A stretch of 64,000 nucleotides of DNA from the NCBI GenBank assembly GCA_009760855.2, contig WPIO01000054.1, positions 1,067,501 through 1,131,500 of the forward strand. The letters run 5' to 3'. Each line of letters opens with the position of its first letter. Positions within the stretch are counted from its first letter, which is position 1. The notes beneath the pieces are model-generated. The model made no database searches, was not told the DNA's origin, and saw only the letters and a program-made list of their open reading frames with translations. Below, one piece after another: positions 36,537 to 46,728 of this stretch. The position numbers were made by a program, and so were the translations under genes. Source of the stretch: Cristatella mucedo (taxonomy: Eukaryota > Bryozoa > Phylactolaemata > Cristatellidae).

Positions 36537-36774
36537 ACGCTGGCCGCGGAGGCGGTGCACTGCTTTGGACTGTCGCTGCTGCTGGTCCGCGTTCTCCCGG
36601 AGCTGGACGCCGTTCGAGGCGTGCTCGCCATGTCGGCCGTCGGCATCGTGCCAGCAGCGGCAAACATGGCGCCCGGCTGGAGAGGCACGTCGGGAAGCAG
36701 GAAGCGCGTCTTCCCCGTCCTGGATACTCTGGCCTTATTCGGACAACTCTCGTCGTTCGCGACGTTCATAAGTT
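36537..36774 (+). CDS. Chitin synthase exon, membrane segments around VLPELD
   Basis: The acceptor (ctttgctttactgtag) immediately precedes 36537. Its TAG would be a stop in the same frame, which fixes the start. The donor gtgagt follows 36774; entry is phase 0 and exit phase 1. The exon encodes a hydrophobic span (FGLSLLLVRVLPELDAVRG) whose VLPELD..(K/R)G sequence is nearly the family consensus. A second span with a Pro-rich turn follows, then basic residues and a third hydrophobic span ending in TFIS. It belongs to the N-terminal multi-span domain. Confidence 0.9.
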
Positions 36775-36829
36775 GTGAGTGGTGGCTGAATGACGCGCTC
36801 CTTTTGCAGCATTTATTAAGTCCTTAGAA

Positions 36830-37010
36830 AAAGATTTATTTATCTTAGCGCATTACGACGATCTGCTATTACTACTCCTTTTACTATTACTATTAATACT
36901 CTCACTATACACCGCTCGTGAAGGGACATCGCTTCTCAGCCGACGAGCCGACTATTTTATAATTTAAAAGGATAGCGAAGCAGCACGGCGAAATGCTTAA
37001 AACCTTCGCC
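36830..37010. other. AT-rich intron segment
   Basis: Low-complexity attact/tatta runs, no gene. Confidence 0.4.
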
Positions 37011-37014
37011 CCGA

Positions 37015-37160
37015 TTTGGTTGGCCCACGGTTTAATGCACTCGTCTTTGATGACCGAGGTCAGTGCTATTGACCTTTGACGATTGAGGTGGTGAGCTCGA
37101 GCCAGGTGTGACTGGATAGAGATGCAATTCTCTTAAGGCCTTAATATACGAATAAATTAT
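37015..37160 (+). mobile_element. SINE-B, tRNA-derived
   Basis: 'ttggcccacggtttaatgcactcgtctttgatgaccgaggt' is followed by 'gtgagctcgagcc' (B box) and a decayed stem-loop 'gatagagatgcaattctcttaaggcc'. It lies within a chitin synthase intron in sense orientation. Confidence 0.65.
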
Positions 37161-37574
37161 AAATTTTGTAACACGATCTCCTGTGTTGCTGAGCTATTGG
37201 AAGACCGATCAGTATTATCGAGACGTGAGAGAAAAAAAATCAAGCTTCGTAAAAAGAAAATGGCACGCTCTATTGCTTGGGCTCGGAGCCTTGACCTTGA
37301 ACAAACGCAAGTGTGCCGGCGAGTTACTTGGTTAAACTAAGTTAAGTCACTCTGTGCTCTGACCCACAATCGCTGCCTTCGCTAAGCACCGGCTCCCGAT
37401 GGTATCGCCGACTAAGGGGCAGCACCGGCTTCGTTTCGGCTTGCGGGCAGCGTTGGCCAGCGAAGTTTGCCGCGTCAGCTTCGCTCATCGCTTAAATGCG
37501 GCCAATAAAAAAACGCCTGTCCAACAGGAGCCCAAATTCCGCCGGCTAGGCACCTTCGCGCTCAATGCTGCCTT

Positions 37575-37880
37575 GCTTTGGCCCAAGGCTGAAGGTGCTT
37601 GCTTTTGATGAGAGAGGTAAAGTGGAATGCATGCGATGACCGAGGTCGTAGGTTCGAGCCATTCATGCACGGATGCCCTCAATACATGGAGCAAGAGAGC
37701 TGAGAGAATTCGACTCGTTGGATGGCTGGGATTAAAGCAAAGCAAAGGTAGAACCGAGTGTCATCTGCCTATAAGTGAAAGACAAGATTGTGCTTGGCTA
37801 ACACATCGGCAAGACCCCTGTGGCATAGGTGAAGCGCCTTGATAGAGAATCAGTTATCTTGGCGCGATGTATAAATGAAT
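37575..37880 (+). mobile_element. SINE-B, split by a LINE-1fam fragment
   Basis: The tRNA-like half lies at 37575-37662 ('ggtgcttgcttttgatgagagaggt' to 'ggtcgtaggttcgagcc'). The 3' half lies at 37816-37880 ('ccctgtggcataggtgaagcgccttgatagagaatcagttatcttggcgcg'). Unrelated DNA separates them. Confidence 0.7.
37663..37815 (-). mobile_element. LINE-1fam fragment nested in SINE-B
   Basis: It matches the complement of the region around the catalytic YADD. The plus strand reads 'gagtgtcatctgcctataagtgaaag' and 'agattgtgcttggctaacacatcggcaaga', as in 15440-15495. Neither end of the LINE is present. Confidence 0.7.
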
Positions 37881-38450
37881 TTTTTTTTAAATGTCTCCGT
37901 TGTCTTATTTCATTTTTTGTAATTTTTTTTTATTTTAACGACGCCGTCAGTTATTCAATAACCAATATTTTTTTACTTCTCTTGAAGCCACCTTTAGCAG
38001 CAGCCTGCTACTGCTGCGAGCTCTCGGCTACGCCTTCGATAGGCAAAGCCGGTGAGCGCTAGAGACGCTGGCGGCGCGCGCCGTAACCTCGCTTCGAATG
38101 CTTAGCGATTCTCGGGATATATGCCGACTTCCGGTAAGCCGTCTGGCTCGCTGGTGGCCTCGCGAGTGCCGATTGAATCTTTAAACGGATTCGGGTAGGG
38201 CAGTCGGACGTGGAATTGAGTGGCGGCGCATCGATCGGCGGCGGCGGGCAGTCGCCTTGGCCAGCCCACAACTTTTGTTTAATAATCGAGTACCCTGGTG
38301 GCCTCCGATAGCGCTGCCTGCACGGTGGAGGCAGCGAAGCGCCCACGGGTGCCACGCCCACTTCGCCACGCCCACGGTGCTTCGTGGCGTGGCCCTTTCC
38401 GCGCGGCTACAACGAGTTACCATTTGATAACCATCTGATCCTGCTTCTTG

Positions 38451-38466
38451 TACAGCATATGCTGTA
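38451..38466. repeat. Perfect 16-base palindrome
   Basis: tacagcatatgctgta. Confidence 0.8.
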
Positions 38467-38569
38467 TATTAAAATCTTATGTATATTACAAATTTATTAA
38501 AAAGGAAATTATTAAAAATAGCAAATAATTATTAGAGTATATTATTATTATTATTATTAAATACTATTA

Positions 38570-38592
38570 GCAAATAATTTGAAATTATTTGC
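38570..38592. repeat. Palindrome with 11-base arms
   Basis: gcaaataattt, then g, then aaattatttgc, in AT-rich intron DNA. Confidence 0.8.
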
Positions 38593-38659
38593 AGTATATT
38601 ATTTGTATATTTTGTACATATTATTTGTGTTCTTTGCAAATATTTCATCATATGAGCCT

Positions 38660-38712
38660 CGAAGGTTCTCTGAGGGCGCTTTATCAAGTGTGTTAATGTC
38701 ATTATTATCAAC
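38660..38712 (+). mobile_element. LINE-1fam terminal fragment
   Basis: Only the last part, 'gttctctgagggcgctttatcaagtgtg' with a short ATT-like tail. Confidence 0.6.
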
Positions 38713-39005
38713 AATGTCAACAAGCGTAAGAAGGGACTTATGTCCGCCTTACCATCTCAGCCCACAGCCCGGGGCGGGTAGGGTGGAGTGGTGGAACGAA
38801 GCTGGCGGCGGGCAGGGGCGGGTGGGCAGAGCTGCGGGGCGGGAATATGAAGGGTGGTGCCCGTGCGATCGATCTTCCACCGAGCTATTACTCTTGAACG
38901 CCGAGGTGGGGCTGATGACCTTCAGTGTATCTCGTGCATTCGTCGTCGGGCGCAGCAATTTCCTGCGCTCCGGTGGCAACAGGATTCGTTTCGCTCGCAA
39001 CGCAG

Positions 39006-39413
39006 GTCCGGAGCGTCAACAAATCCTGTGGGAGCTTCCAGCGGCATTATTCTGCGTGTCTCTGAGCTATGGATGGAACTTCTACTGCGACAGGGCGTGC
39101 ATCGACCAAGCGCTGCGCTCCGATTCGTCGCCAAGGACTGCAGCCAATACTGATGAGCCGTCAGGCCGGCGAACCGTGCTCACCTTCCTCGCTCAGCCAG
39201 TCAAGGTCGGCTGCATGTGCTACTTCACGTTTGCCCTCTGCGGCAGCGACTCGGAGCTCCGACCTGCCGCGCAGCTTCCGGCTTTGGCAGCCATTACGTC
39301 CAGCCGCGGCGACAGCCAGGACTTGGCTGCTGGCAGTCTCTCTGCGCTGGCCTCCGGTTCATATGAGGTCGCTGCAGCAACTGTTGCAGCAGCAGCAGCA
39401 GTCACCTTCAATG
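39006..39413 (+). CDS. Chitin synthase exon, LWELP membrane block
   Basis: The acceptor (gattcgtttcgctcgcaacgcag) precedes 39006, and the donor gtatttga follows 39413. The exon enters and leaves in phase 1. It encodes ILWELPAALFCVSLSYGWNF, matching the family's 'LW.IP..L..ISC.WWENF' membrane block with its Trp/Asn end. A charged loop, a hydrophobic stretch (VKVGCMCYFTFALCG), a long polar loop and an Ala-rich helix start follow. The frame is also open upstream of the acceptor, so a longer exon cannot be ruled out. The phase match to both neighbours supports this start. Confidence 0.82.
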
Positions 39414-39489
39414 GTATTTGAGCTGTTTCTGCTAGCGCGTCAGAATCTCTGCGAGCGGATTCGCTAAGGCAGCTTTTTTTTACTGCGAG
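39414..39489 (+). other. Short 76-base intron
   Basis: gtatttga...ctttttttttactgcgag: the polypyrimidine run just before the AG is clear. A TGA five bases in shows that read-through would stop. It is by far the shortest intron of the gene. Confidence 0.75.
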
Positions 39490-39662
39490 CCTTGAGCCTT
39501 CTTTTCTCGAATGCCTTCCGAGTCTGCGGATGGAGAGCGTCTACGCATTCCTTTTCTCCAGGCTACGCGAATTCGGTGCGAATCACTGCCTGCTGGCTGC
39601 CATTGGCCGCATCGGTTGTCATCCCGCTGATGGTGTTTTTTGCATCCACCCGCGTACAATCG
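39490..39662 (+). CDS. Chitin synthase exon, membrane segment
   Basis: Phase 1 in, phase 0 out, donor gtaagc. It encodes LSLLFSNAFRVCGW, a short loop with HSFSPGYANSVRI, and a strongly hydrophobic span (PLAASVVIPLMVFFAS). Layout and Phe/Cys spacing match the family's 'C..FG.FAC' and 'FP..L..P' membrane block just before the catalytic half. Sequence similarity is low, so the assignment rests on position, phase and hydropathy. Confidence 0.75.
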
Positions 39663-40287
39663 GTAAGCGAGCAGCACTCGGTCGGTTCTCTCCGCTACCT
39701 AACCTGAGCCAGCCGATTCCGGCCGTGAGTTAATTCCCGTCAGCGAGCTGATCAATACCGCAGCTGTCGTAAGCATACGCGTCGGAGACAATTGCGGTCA
39801 GGCCGCTCGACTAGTCTGCTTGCAAAGCAAGGAGTGGGGCCATTGCTAGTCCGCTTGGAATGTTTGGGCTGGATTTATTGCTACTCCATTCGGTCGACAT
39901 TGTGATGGCAATCGTTGGGATGGCAATCTAAACATGTTTACGAGGTCCAAAATGACGCTCAGCTCCGGTCTGGTCTGGACGGATACCAGGCCAGCGCAGG
40001 AGCTCAGCCTTGAACCTTGAACCCTGGCTTCTTAGTTCGTGTACCTCGGTGACTAAGCTGACCTCTGACGCAAGCTGCGAAGCGTCTCAGTCGCTGCCGC
40101 GATGCTGCTGCCGTAACTGCGAAAATCGCGAGCGCTGTGACGACACTTGCCCCTAGCTTCCACGCGCGGCCATTATGTTTGCCGCCGCCATGCAACCGTG
40201 GCCGCAGCGTTTGCCGCTACTGCGAAAGTGCGGCTATGATGTTTGCCCTCGGCTCAAATTGGTCTTTTAATTTAGAGCAACCTTTGG
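39663..40287. other. Intron, nothing recognised
   Basis: No repeat family or gene is seen. Confidence 0.4.
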
Positions 40288-40375
40288 CAGCAAATGTAAA
40301 GCGCCTAGAAAGAGATTAAGTTCTCCGAGGGCGCTTTATCGAGTGCATTATTATTATTTATTATTACTATGGCGA
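40288..40375 (+). mobile_element. LINE-1fam 3' terminus
   Basis: A clean copy of the terminal stem-loop: aaagcgcc, the inner agagattaagttctc, then ggcgcttt. It is followed by 'atcgagtgcattattatta'. This is a useful reference for the family end. Confidence 0.8.
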
Positions 40376-40574
40376 CATCGTGCGATGCGCACGTAAGTTT
40401 CGTATCCAGTGCAATTGTGCTGTACATGACTCGTGATGGAGAAAAAAATCTCTGAATTTTCTTTTTCATTCTTAAAAATTAGCCTTAACCTGAAATAGTA
40501 TTGTTATTTTCCCCTGCCGTGCTTGAATGACAGCTTTTCTGCGAATCCAAAAGCAGTGCAGGTAATATAATAGA

Positions 40575-40728
40575 AGTAATATAATTCATTCGTATAGCGC
40601 CCCAGGTGAAATTAATCTCTATTCAGGCGCTTCACATATGCCTCGGGGGCTCGAGCCTGCCACCTTAGCCAGACCTTGGTCGGGGTGAGCACATCATTAA
40701 CTGCTGGACCAAACCAGCTCGGCAAGTT
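40575..40728 (-). mobile_element. SINE-B, tRNA-derived
   Basis: The complement reads from 'ttggtccagcagttaatgatgtgctcaccccgacc' through the B box 'gctcgagcc' to 'tgaagcgcctgaatagagatt' and 'gcgctatacgaatgaattat'. This is a well-preserved antisense copy in a chitin synthase intron. Confidence 0.8.
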
Positions 40729-40894
40729 GGCACGGCATTTTCGGGCTATTGGCGAATAATACTGCTCTCACGATAGGCACAGAAACTCCGCTGGTCATAG
40801 CTGGCGCAGCAAAAAACCATCACCTTTTCAATTTCCTAATTTGCTTATACGCGCTGTTACATGTGAGAACGTGATTCTTCGCGTTTATATAAAC

Positions 40895-41000
40895 TCGCAG
40901 AATTATATAAATTATATATATATATATATATTATATAAACATTCTGCGCGTTTATTTCGAAATGAGCATTTACTTCTTATTTCGAAATGAGCATTTACAA
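40895..41000. repeat. Inverted and direct repeats in AT-rich DNA
   Basis: cgcagaattatataa at about 40896-40910 faces ttatataaacattctgcg at about 40931-40948 around an AT core. Next to it, 'tatttcgaaatgagcattta' is repeated 26 bases apart (about 40952 and 40978). Confidence 0.7.
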
Positions 41001-41109
41001 CCTGTGGGCACCCGAGCATGAATAGCGAATTAAACTACCAATGCCGCCAATACTGTAAGGTTATGCAAGCAAGCGCAGGTGCGTGCACGAGCTGCATCCG
41101 TAAATTCTT

Positions 41110-41205
41110 TATAAATATATACACATATAATAAATATATTATTATAATATACATGTTATGATATAATAAATACAATATTATATATATATAATATGTAATA
41201 TAATA
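41110..41205. repeat. AT-rich low-complexity tract
   Basis: tataat/ataaat repeats. Confidence 0.7.
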
Positions 41206-41469
41206 AATTGTGAAGTAGATGCCAATCGCACTCTATCTTGACCAAGTCGCTGTGCTTCCGCAGACCGTTAATACGTTATTCATGCGAGCTAGTTGTCGGT
41301 GCGACTCACAACACGCAGCATGCACTTTAATTTTGTCAGAAGTTTCCTCACTGTATGCAAATACAAAGGCCTTTACAAATACTTTATTGTGACCTGTAGA
41401 ACTTACAGATTTACAAACAAGGGACACCCATCTTTGCAAGATTGAGCTCTTTGTATGTGCAAAGGCATT

Positions 41470-41645
41470 AAATAAATCCTAGCTGATTAAACAGCCTTTT
41501 TTTGTATAGCGACAGAAGAGCCTTTACGGCTATCACCACCGCTTGCAGTGGCGATAAAGAATCGCCCACCGCAGGAATCGAACCCACGACCTCGGGACCG
41601 AGGTAGTGAAAGCAACCACCTTACCTAGTGTGCCATCACGGCTCA
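41470..41645 (-). mobile_element. SINE-A, full-length-like copy 1 of 3
   Basis: A well-preserved antisense copy. The plus strand reads 'aaatcctagctgattaaacag', 'gcgacagaagagcctttacgg', 'caccgcttgcagtggcg', 'gcaggaatcgaacccacgac', 'ctcgggaccgag' and 'tgccatcacggctca'. Confidence 0.85.
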
Positions 41646-41914
41646 TGCCCAGTCATTGCATAACATTTGCTCAGAGCAATTATCGCAGAGCACTTCGTCT
41701 GGCTGGCGTATGCCAAAAAGGATCATTTAATGTAAATTTAATTTGCTAATTTTATTTCAAATTGACAATTGAACTTTGTTAGGTTTACATTTAATTTAAT
41801 TTTCAAACTTTATGAAGTATACTATATTTATACTTGATAAAGTCAGCTTTTATCATATCACCACAGTACCGTCGGTTCCTGAGATGTTTTTTGAGTGCGG
41901 TTGCATTAAAAAAA

Positions 41915-42083
41915 TCCTAGCTGATTCAACAGCCTCTTTTGTATAGCGATAGAAGAGTCTTTAGGGATATCACAACCGCTTGCAGCGGCAATAAAGGATC
42001 GCCCACCAAAGGATTCAAACCTACTACCTCGGGACCGAGGTAGTGAAAAGAAAACGCCTTAACTAGTGCGCCATCACGGCTCA
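41915..42083 (-). mobile_element. SINE-A, copy 2 of 3
   Basis: Same order of blocks as copy 1 with scattered changes ('gcgatagaagagtctttag', 'aaaggattcaaacctactacctc'). Confidence 0.85.
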
Positions 42084-42156
42084 CTATTGCCTGTGTGGCC
42101 TGAGCTTTAGCTAATTGACACCTTGAGAATAGAGTGCATTAAATAAAAAAAATAAA

Positions 42157-42315
42157 TCCTAGCTGATTAAACAGCCTCTTTTTGTATAGCGACAGAAGAG
42201 TCTTTACGGCTATCACCACCGCTTGCAGTGGCGATAAAGGGTCGCCCACCGCAGGAATCGAACCCACAACCTCGGGACCGAGGTCATGAAAGCAACCGCC
42301 TTACCCAGTGTGCCA
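42157..42315 (-). mobile_element. SINE-A, copy 3 of 3
   Basis: Close to copy 1 over its length but ends at 'gtgtgccaaac', so the very start of the tRNA-like head is lost. Confidence 0.85.
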
Positions 42316-42502
42316 AACTTCTGCAAAGTGTGGGCATGGACAAAGTGTTGTCATGCGCCCGTGTGAATGCAGAGACTGATACAGGGGAGCCTTGGAGTGG
42401 CACGCGCTGTCACTATCATCTTGGATCGTTGTTAATTTGACTCCGTGCATTTTACTTTAAGATGGAGGATTAAAACGGTGACTCTCAGCTCTCAATTTGT
42501 AG

Positions 42503-42741
42503 CTAGCATTCAGCTCGGCAACAGCTCTGGCGACTCCGGCAGCTGTCGTGGCGGCCGCGTGCCTGTCGTCCAGGGACGGCAGAGACGGCGCCCTACAGAC
42601 ATTTGGTTTGACACCGACATCCTTGGGCGGTGGTTATTTTCTACCTCATGTTTTCCTTGGCACCGTATGGTGGCTATCTCAACTTTGGGTCTGCAGGTGT
42701 GTGCGGATGCCGGGAGGTCACGCCAAGGACGGTACGACCAG
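42503..42741 (+). CDS. Chitin synthase exon, WLSQ membrane block
   Basis: The acceptor (gactctcagctctcaatttgtag) has its TAG in the reading frame, which fixes the start. The donor gtatgg follows 42741; entry is phase 0 and exit phase 2. The exon encodes an Ala/Ser-rich hydrophobic span (ALATPAAVVAAACLSS), a polar loop, and GGYFLPHVFLGTVWWLSQLW. The last matches the family's 'W.WLLW.LSQ.W' span that leads to the cytosolic catalytic domain. The exon ends in a basic HAKDGTTR stretch that joins the next exon. Confidence 0.85.
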
Positions 42742-42844
42742 GTATGGGGAAGTTTAATCGTCAACTCTTGCAGTTTACCTGAGAGACGCTGCCTAAGCGC
42801 TATGAATCGTGGAGCTCGCTCCGACGGTTGCTGTAGAGCAACGG

Positions 42845-43105
42845 CACACATTATCCTTCTGCCGACAGAGGCACGTGCTTTCTGGCCATCCTGAGCTGCT
42901 ACTTCCATGATACTCACTTCCTCAACTGACCTCCTGACGCAGCTATGCTTCTCACTTTCTCTCTGTCGCACGAAAGGAAGTCTGTTGGCTACCGCATGCG
43001 CACTGAAAGCCGCTTAGGCTTTCAGTGCGCTACAGAAAGCTCTCCAGCGTAACTCGCACTCGGTCTTCGTTGCTTTTCGAGTTACAAATGGAGATACGCG
43101 GGCCT
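42845..43105 (+). mobile_element. LINE-2fam 3' end with perfect hairpin
   Basis: 'ccatcctgagctgctacttccatgatactc' leads to 'gagttacaaatggagatac'. At 42998-43030 the arms gcgcactgaaagcc and ggctttcagtgcgc pair perfectly around gctta. Confidence 0.75.
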
Positions 43106-43564
43106 TAGAACTACGAATGGTGGATTACAAGCTGTGCCACAGTTGCAGCAGTTCCTCGAGTTCGCACCTTCATTCTCAGTCCTGCCGCATTTGCCTCGCT
43201 CGCCGCTGCGGCTGTGCCCGTGCGGCCACAGCCGATGACGTCACTGCAGACGCTGACGTCACCGCTGACAGTAGCTCGGCGCGCCACGGACTCACAAGTC
43301 CCGCATCGCTGGGCACGCGCCGATCTTTAACAGTTTCAAAATGCGTTACATCGACGAGGTGGCTCGGCGATGGAGTAAGGTCCGACTAGTTATGCCGGGC
43401 AGCTTCGTGCTGTTGCAACAAACGAGATTTAGTGGCTCCTGCAAGACGGCATTACGTGCAAGCGCTATTCCGCTTAAATGGGCAGGCATAAAAAAATCTT
43501 TGCAACAGTGGATTTCTGAAACTGGGACTTTAGCTGAAGCGTGCCGCTTTTACTCTCTCGAATA

Positions 43565-44285
43565 TTAATAATAATAATAATAATAATGCACTTGATAAAG
43601 CGCCCTCAGAGAACTCAATCTCTCTCTAGGCGCTTTACATTCGCTGCAAAGGAAAATGCAATTGAATGGTGAGTAATATCATGCTTGATACACAACAAAA
43701 TGAACAACATGGTTAGGGATGACATGCACAGGGTCAGCACGCATAAGCACATAAGGGACGAATCACAGGAACCCACTTAATGCTTTCCTAAACAGGTGAG
43801 TTTTGAAGTTCTTTTTAAATGTGGTCAGGTCAGGGTATGTTCTGACGCAGGTCGGGAGGGAGTTCCACGCTTTGGGAGCATATGAACTAAATGCACGGTC
43901 TCCAAGGGACTTGAGGTTTTTACGAGGCATTTGTAGACTGTTGGATTCCGAAAAGCGGGTGGTACGATGCTTGGCCTGATGGGGGAGTATATCTGACAGA
44001 TATGCTGGAGCCAAAGAATGAAGTGACCTAAAATTTAGCGACATAACCTTTAAGTCAATCCGTTGCTTGACTGGTAGCCAGTGCAGGTCGGCGAGAAGTG
44101 GTGTAATGTGGCAACTGCGACGCTCACGACAGACAAGCCTAGCTGCGGAGTTTTGCACCAGCTGCAATCGCCTGATCGCACATGCTGGTAGGCCAGTAAG
44201 CAGTGAGTTGCAGAAGTCGATACGGGATGTCACGAATGCATGGACCAACTTGGACGTGGTATCCTTATCTAAACAAGCCCGAATT
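43565..44285 (-). mobile_element. LINE-1fam 3' end with intact C-terminal frame
   Basis: The minus-strand frame at 43763-44248 is uninterrupted. It encodes FVTSRIDFCNSLLTGLP, LQLVQNSAARLV, ITPLLADLHWLPVKQR, KAWNSLPTCVRTYPDLTTF and a KTHLFRKAL end, the usual C-terminal part of CR1/L2-like reverse transcriptases. The 3' untranslated region, stem-loop and ATT tail follow to 43565. It is cleaner than most copies, so it is probably younger. It is 5' truncated at about 44285. Confidence 0.85.
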
Positions 44286-44487
44286 TAAGAGCAATTGTTA
44301 TTCCTTCAGAGAATTTAATTTCGCTTCTTGAAGTCTATATACCTGAATAGTCGATTGATTGGCAGAGCGCCCAGTGGGGAGAGCGGCCAGACGAGTACCG
44401 AGCGTGGTCGCAGGTCACCAGGTCACAGGTCAGGACCGACTCCTACCCTCCCGCCTGAGCAGCTTCAGATGCCTCGCAGGCGGTCAT

Positions 44488-44585
44488 AACAATAATAATA
44501 ACAATAGCATACTCGATAAAGCGAACTTGGAGAACTCAATTTCTTTCTAGGCGCTTTGCATTCGCTGCGAAGAAAGTCTTCCAAA
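44488..44585 (-). mobile_element. LINE-1fam 3' terminus
   Basis: 'aataataataacaatagcat' is followed by 'aaagcgaacttggagaactcaatttctttctaggcgctttgcat'. Confidence 0.65.
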
Positions 44586-45224
44586 GTCTTTGTCTCGGCC
44601 TGACTTACAGGTCACTTGGCTCGCAGACACCAGCCTACCCGACCGGCTTCCTGGCTTCACCAGGGCCCCGAAACTCATCAGTGACCTCTACCATGAGACC
44701 TCCTGAGCCTCCATTCCGTCCATTCAGTAGTCCATTCAGTGGCTCGCGCACGCGCACGGTCGAAAGTGGAAACACTTCGAATTGAGCTGAGCCACCAGCT
44801 GACCGACCGAGCGAGTGTTCGCTTACTCCTTTGCACCAGTCAAATAAAATCGGGAAAAATAGCTTTTTTTTTTTAAACACGTTCGCCAGCGCTGCTTGAC
44901 CAGCGCTGGCTCGACGAGCTCTCGAGTCGATTTTCTTGTTCTATGCTAATTGGTGTTATTGTTGTGTGTTGCTCTGTTGTTCTGTTGTTTTGTTGTTTTT
45001 GTTGTTGTGTGTCGTTGTTTGTGCCGGTGCATCTTGTTCATCATCTCTTCGTGTTTTTAAGAGAGACTCACTAGCGTCTATCCAATCGGATTCGGATAGC
45101 CTGAGCTAGGTCAATCATTTCTAAAGTGCATGCCACTTCAATGCCACTTCCTAGCATTCACGGCGGAAATGTCGCGTTACTTCTAATCGAGGTAGGTCAT
45201 TGGCGGGTGATTTTCTATACACGA
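44586..45224. other. Intron, GTT-rich patch
   Basis: gttgtt/gttctgttg runs at 44955-45010. Nothing else is recognised. Confidence 0.4.
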
Positions 45225-46050
45225 TTCAGCTTAACAGCTACGAAAGATAGCATCCTTTTTAAAGCACTTTACACATCCTCTAAAGAAAGCACGAAAAACT
45301 GATTGGGGGTAAAATGCACAATGTCAACAAACATAGCATGGTTAGAGGCGACATGCACAGGGTCAACATGTAAATATGGTTAATGGCAGCATGCACAGTT
45401 GCAGCATGAATAAGCACACAAAAACGAACCGCAAAGACCCTTGTAAATGCTGAGGTCAATAGACGCGCTTCAGCGTCTTTTCAAATGTCGTCAAGGCCAG
45501 GGGGGGTTAAATGACGTCAGTCGGAAGTGAGTTCCAGGCTTTGGGAACATGCGAACTAAAGGCACGGTCTCCAAATGATTTGAGGTTCGTATGAGGTATA
45601 GCTAAACGATTTTATTACGAAAAGCAGGTGGTACGACGCCTAGTCGGGTGGGGAAGTAGGAAGTTCTTATATGTAGGCTGGAGATAGAGAACGAAGCGAC
45701 CTAAAAGCGAGTGACAGAACCTTGAAGTCGATACGGATCGATCGAGTCGATACAGTCGATACGGCTGCTCGATCGGGGGGGGGGCAGTGCAGGTCGGCGA
45801 GAAGTGGCGTGATGTAGACGTGATGGCACACTAGGTAAAGCGGTTGTTTTTTTCACGACCTCGGTCCCGAGGTCGTGGGTTCGATTCCTGCAGTGGGCGA
45901 TCCCTTATGGCCACTGCAAGCGGCGGTGATAAGCCGTAAAGGCTCTTCCGTCACTACACAAAAAGAGGATGCTTGGTCGGCTAGGATTTGTTTTTTACTT
46001 ACAAATGCGACGCTCACGACAGGTAAGCCTAGCTGCAGATTTTACTCTCA
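45225..46050 (-). mobile_element. LINE-1fam 3' half, split by SINE-A
   Basis: Decayed stem-loop at about 45255, then the 3' untranslated region ('gacatgcacagggtcaacatg') and coding remnants ('gcacggtctccaaatgatttgaggttcgtatgagg'). 'gcaggtcggcgagaagtgg' follows up to 45815. The family resumes at about 46007 with 'gcgacgctcacgacaggtaag'. Confidence 0.75.
45822..46004 (+). mobile_element. SINE-A nested in LINE-1fam, sense orientation
   Basis: 'tgatggcacactaggtaaagcgg' is an A-box-like start. It is followed by the hairpin gacctcggtcccgaggtc, the B box gggttcgattcctgc, then 'cactgcaagcggcggtgataagccgtaaaggctcttccgtc' and a 'ctaggatttgtttttt' end. It is the clearest sense-strand example of the family. 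Confidence 0.85.
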
Positions 46051-46728
46051 GTCTTCTCTTTAGGTCGATGCTCTGTAGCCACAACGAGTTGTAGGTTCCT
46101 TTATCATCGTCGCATCATAGAGCACGAAGTAGACGCAGACTGGTGCGGCGATGTGTGGAATGCTTGGAATGTGTGGAATGCTGCGGATACGGTTTCTCAC
46201 TTATTAGCACTTGGATGTGAGCTGTAGCTGAGCTTCAATATGACTGAAGCCCGGGGCGCTAAAATGTGAGTCACGTGTGTGAGTCGCGCGTGTGCAGATG
46301 GGCACGCTTGTCTTAGCATGGTACTTGTTTGTCTTTACGTGCATTTCTCCCGTGCATTAATTATTAATCTAGCCTATCATTCACTCCTTAGTCAGCTATT
46401 CTCCTGCGGCGACTAGTATGACACTTGGATAGGGGATTGCTTCTCTTACGGCACCCTAAGCACATTACTATTATTAGTTATATGTATACATATACATATA
46501 TATATATATATTAGTATACTATATATTATGCATTATATTATAATTGATATATTATAATCTATTATATGTAATAATATTACTATTATTAAGCGTAACCTTA
46601 TTACTATCTTTACCATTATTAGTCATCGTCGTCGTAAGCATTGTTATTACTAGTTAGGAACCTCTCAGCTGAGCTTCACCTCCTCAATATAAAATGGTGT
46701 AATGCTATTCGGTCACCTTACACTTCAG
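46051..46728. other. Intron with AT-rich tract
   Basis: tatatac/atatta repeats at about 46470-46575. No gene. Confidence 0.4.

Noticed and set aside
38579-39005. Upstream extension of the 39006 exon
   Set aside because: The frame is open, but the sequence before 39006 does not match the enzyme, and a good phase-compatible acceptor ends at 39005.
41479-42315. Functional tRNA genes
   Set aside because: B-box-like motifs are present, but there is no full cloverleaf and the sequence continues into a SINE body.
41470-42315. CRISPR-like array
   Set aside because: The three units are about 160-base SINE copies with irregular spacing in an animal intron. There are no short repeat-spacer units.
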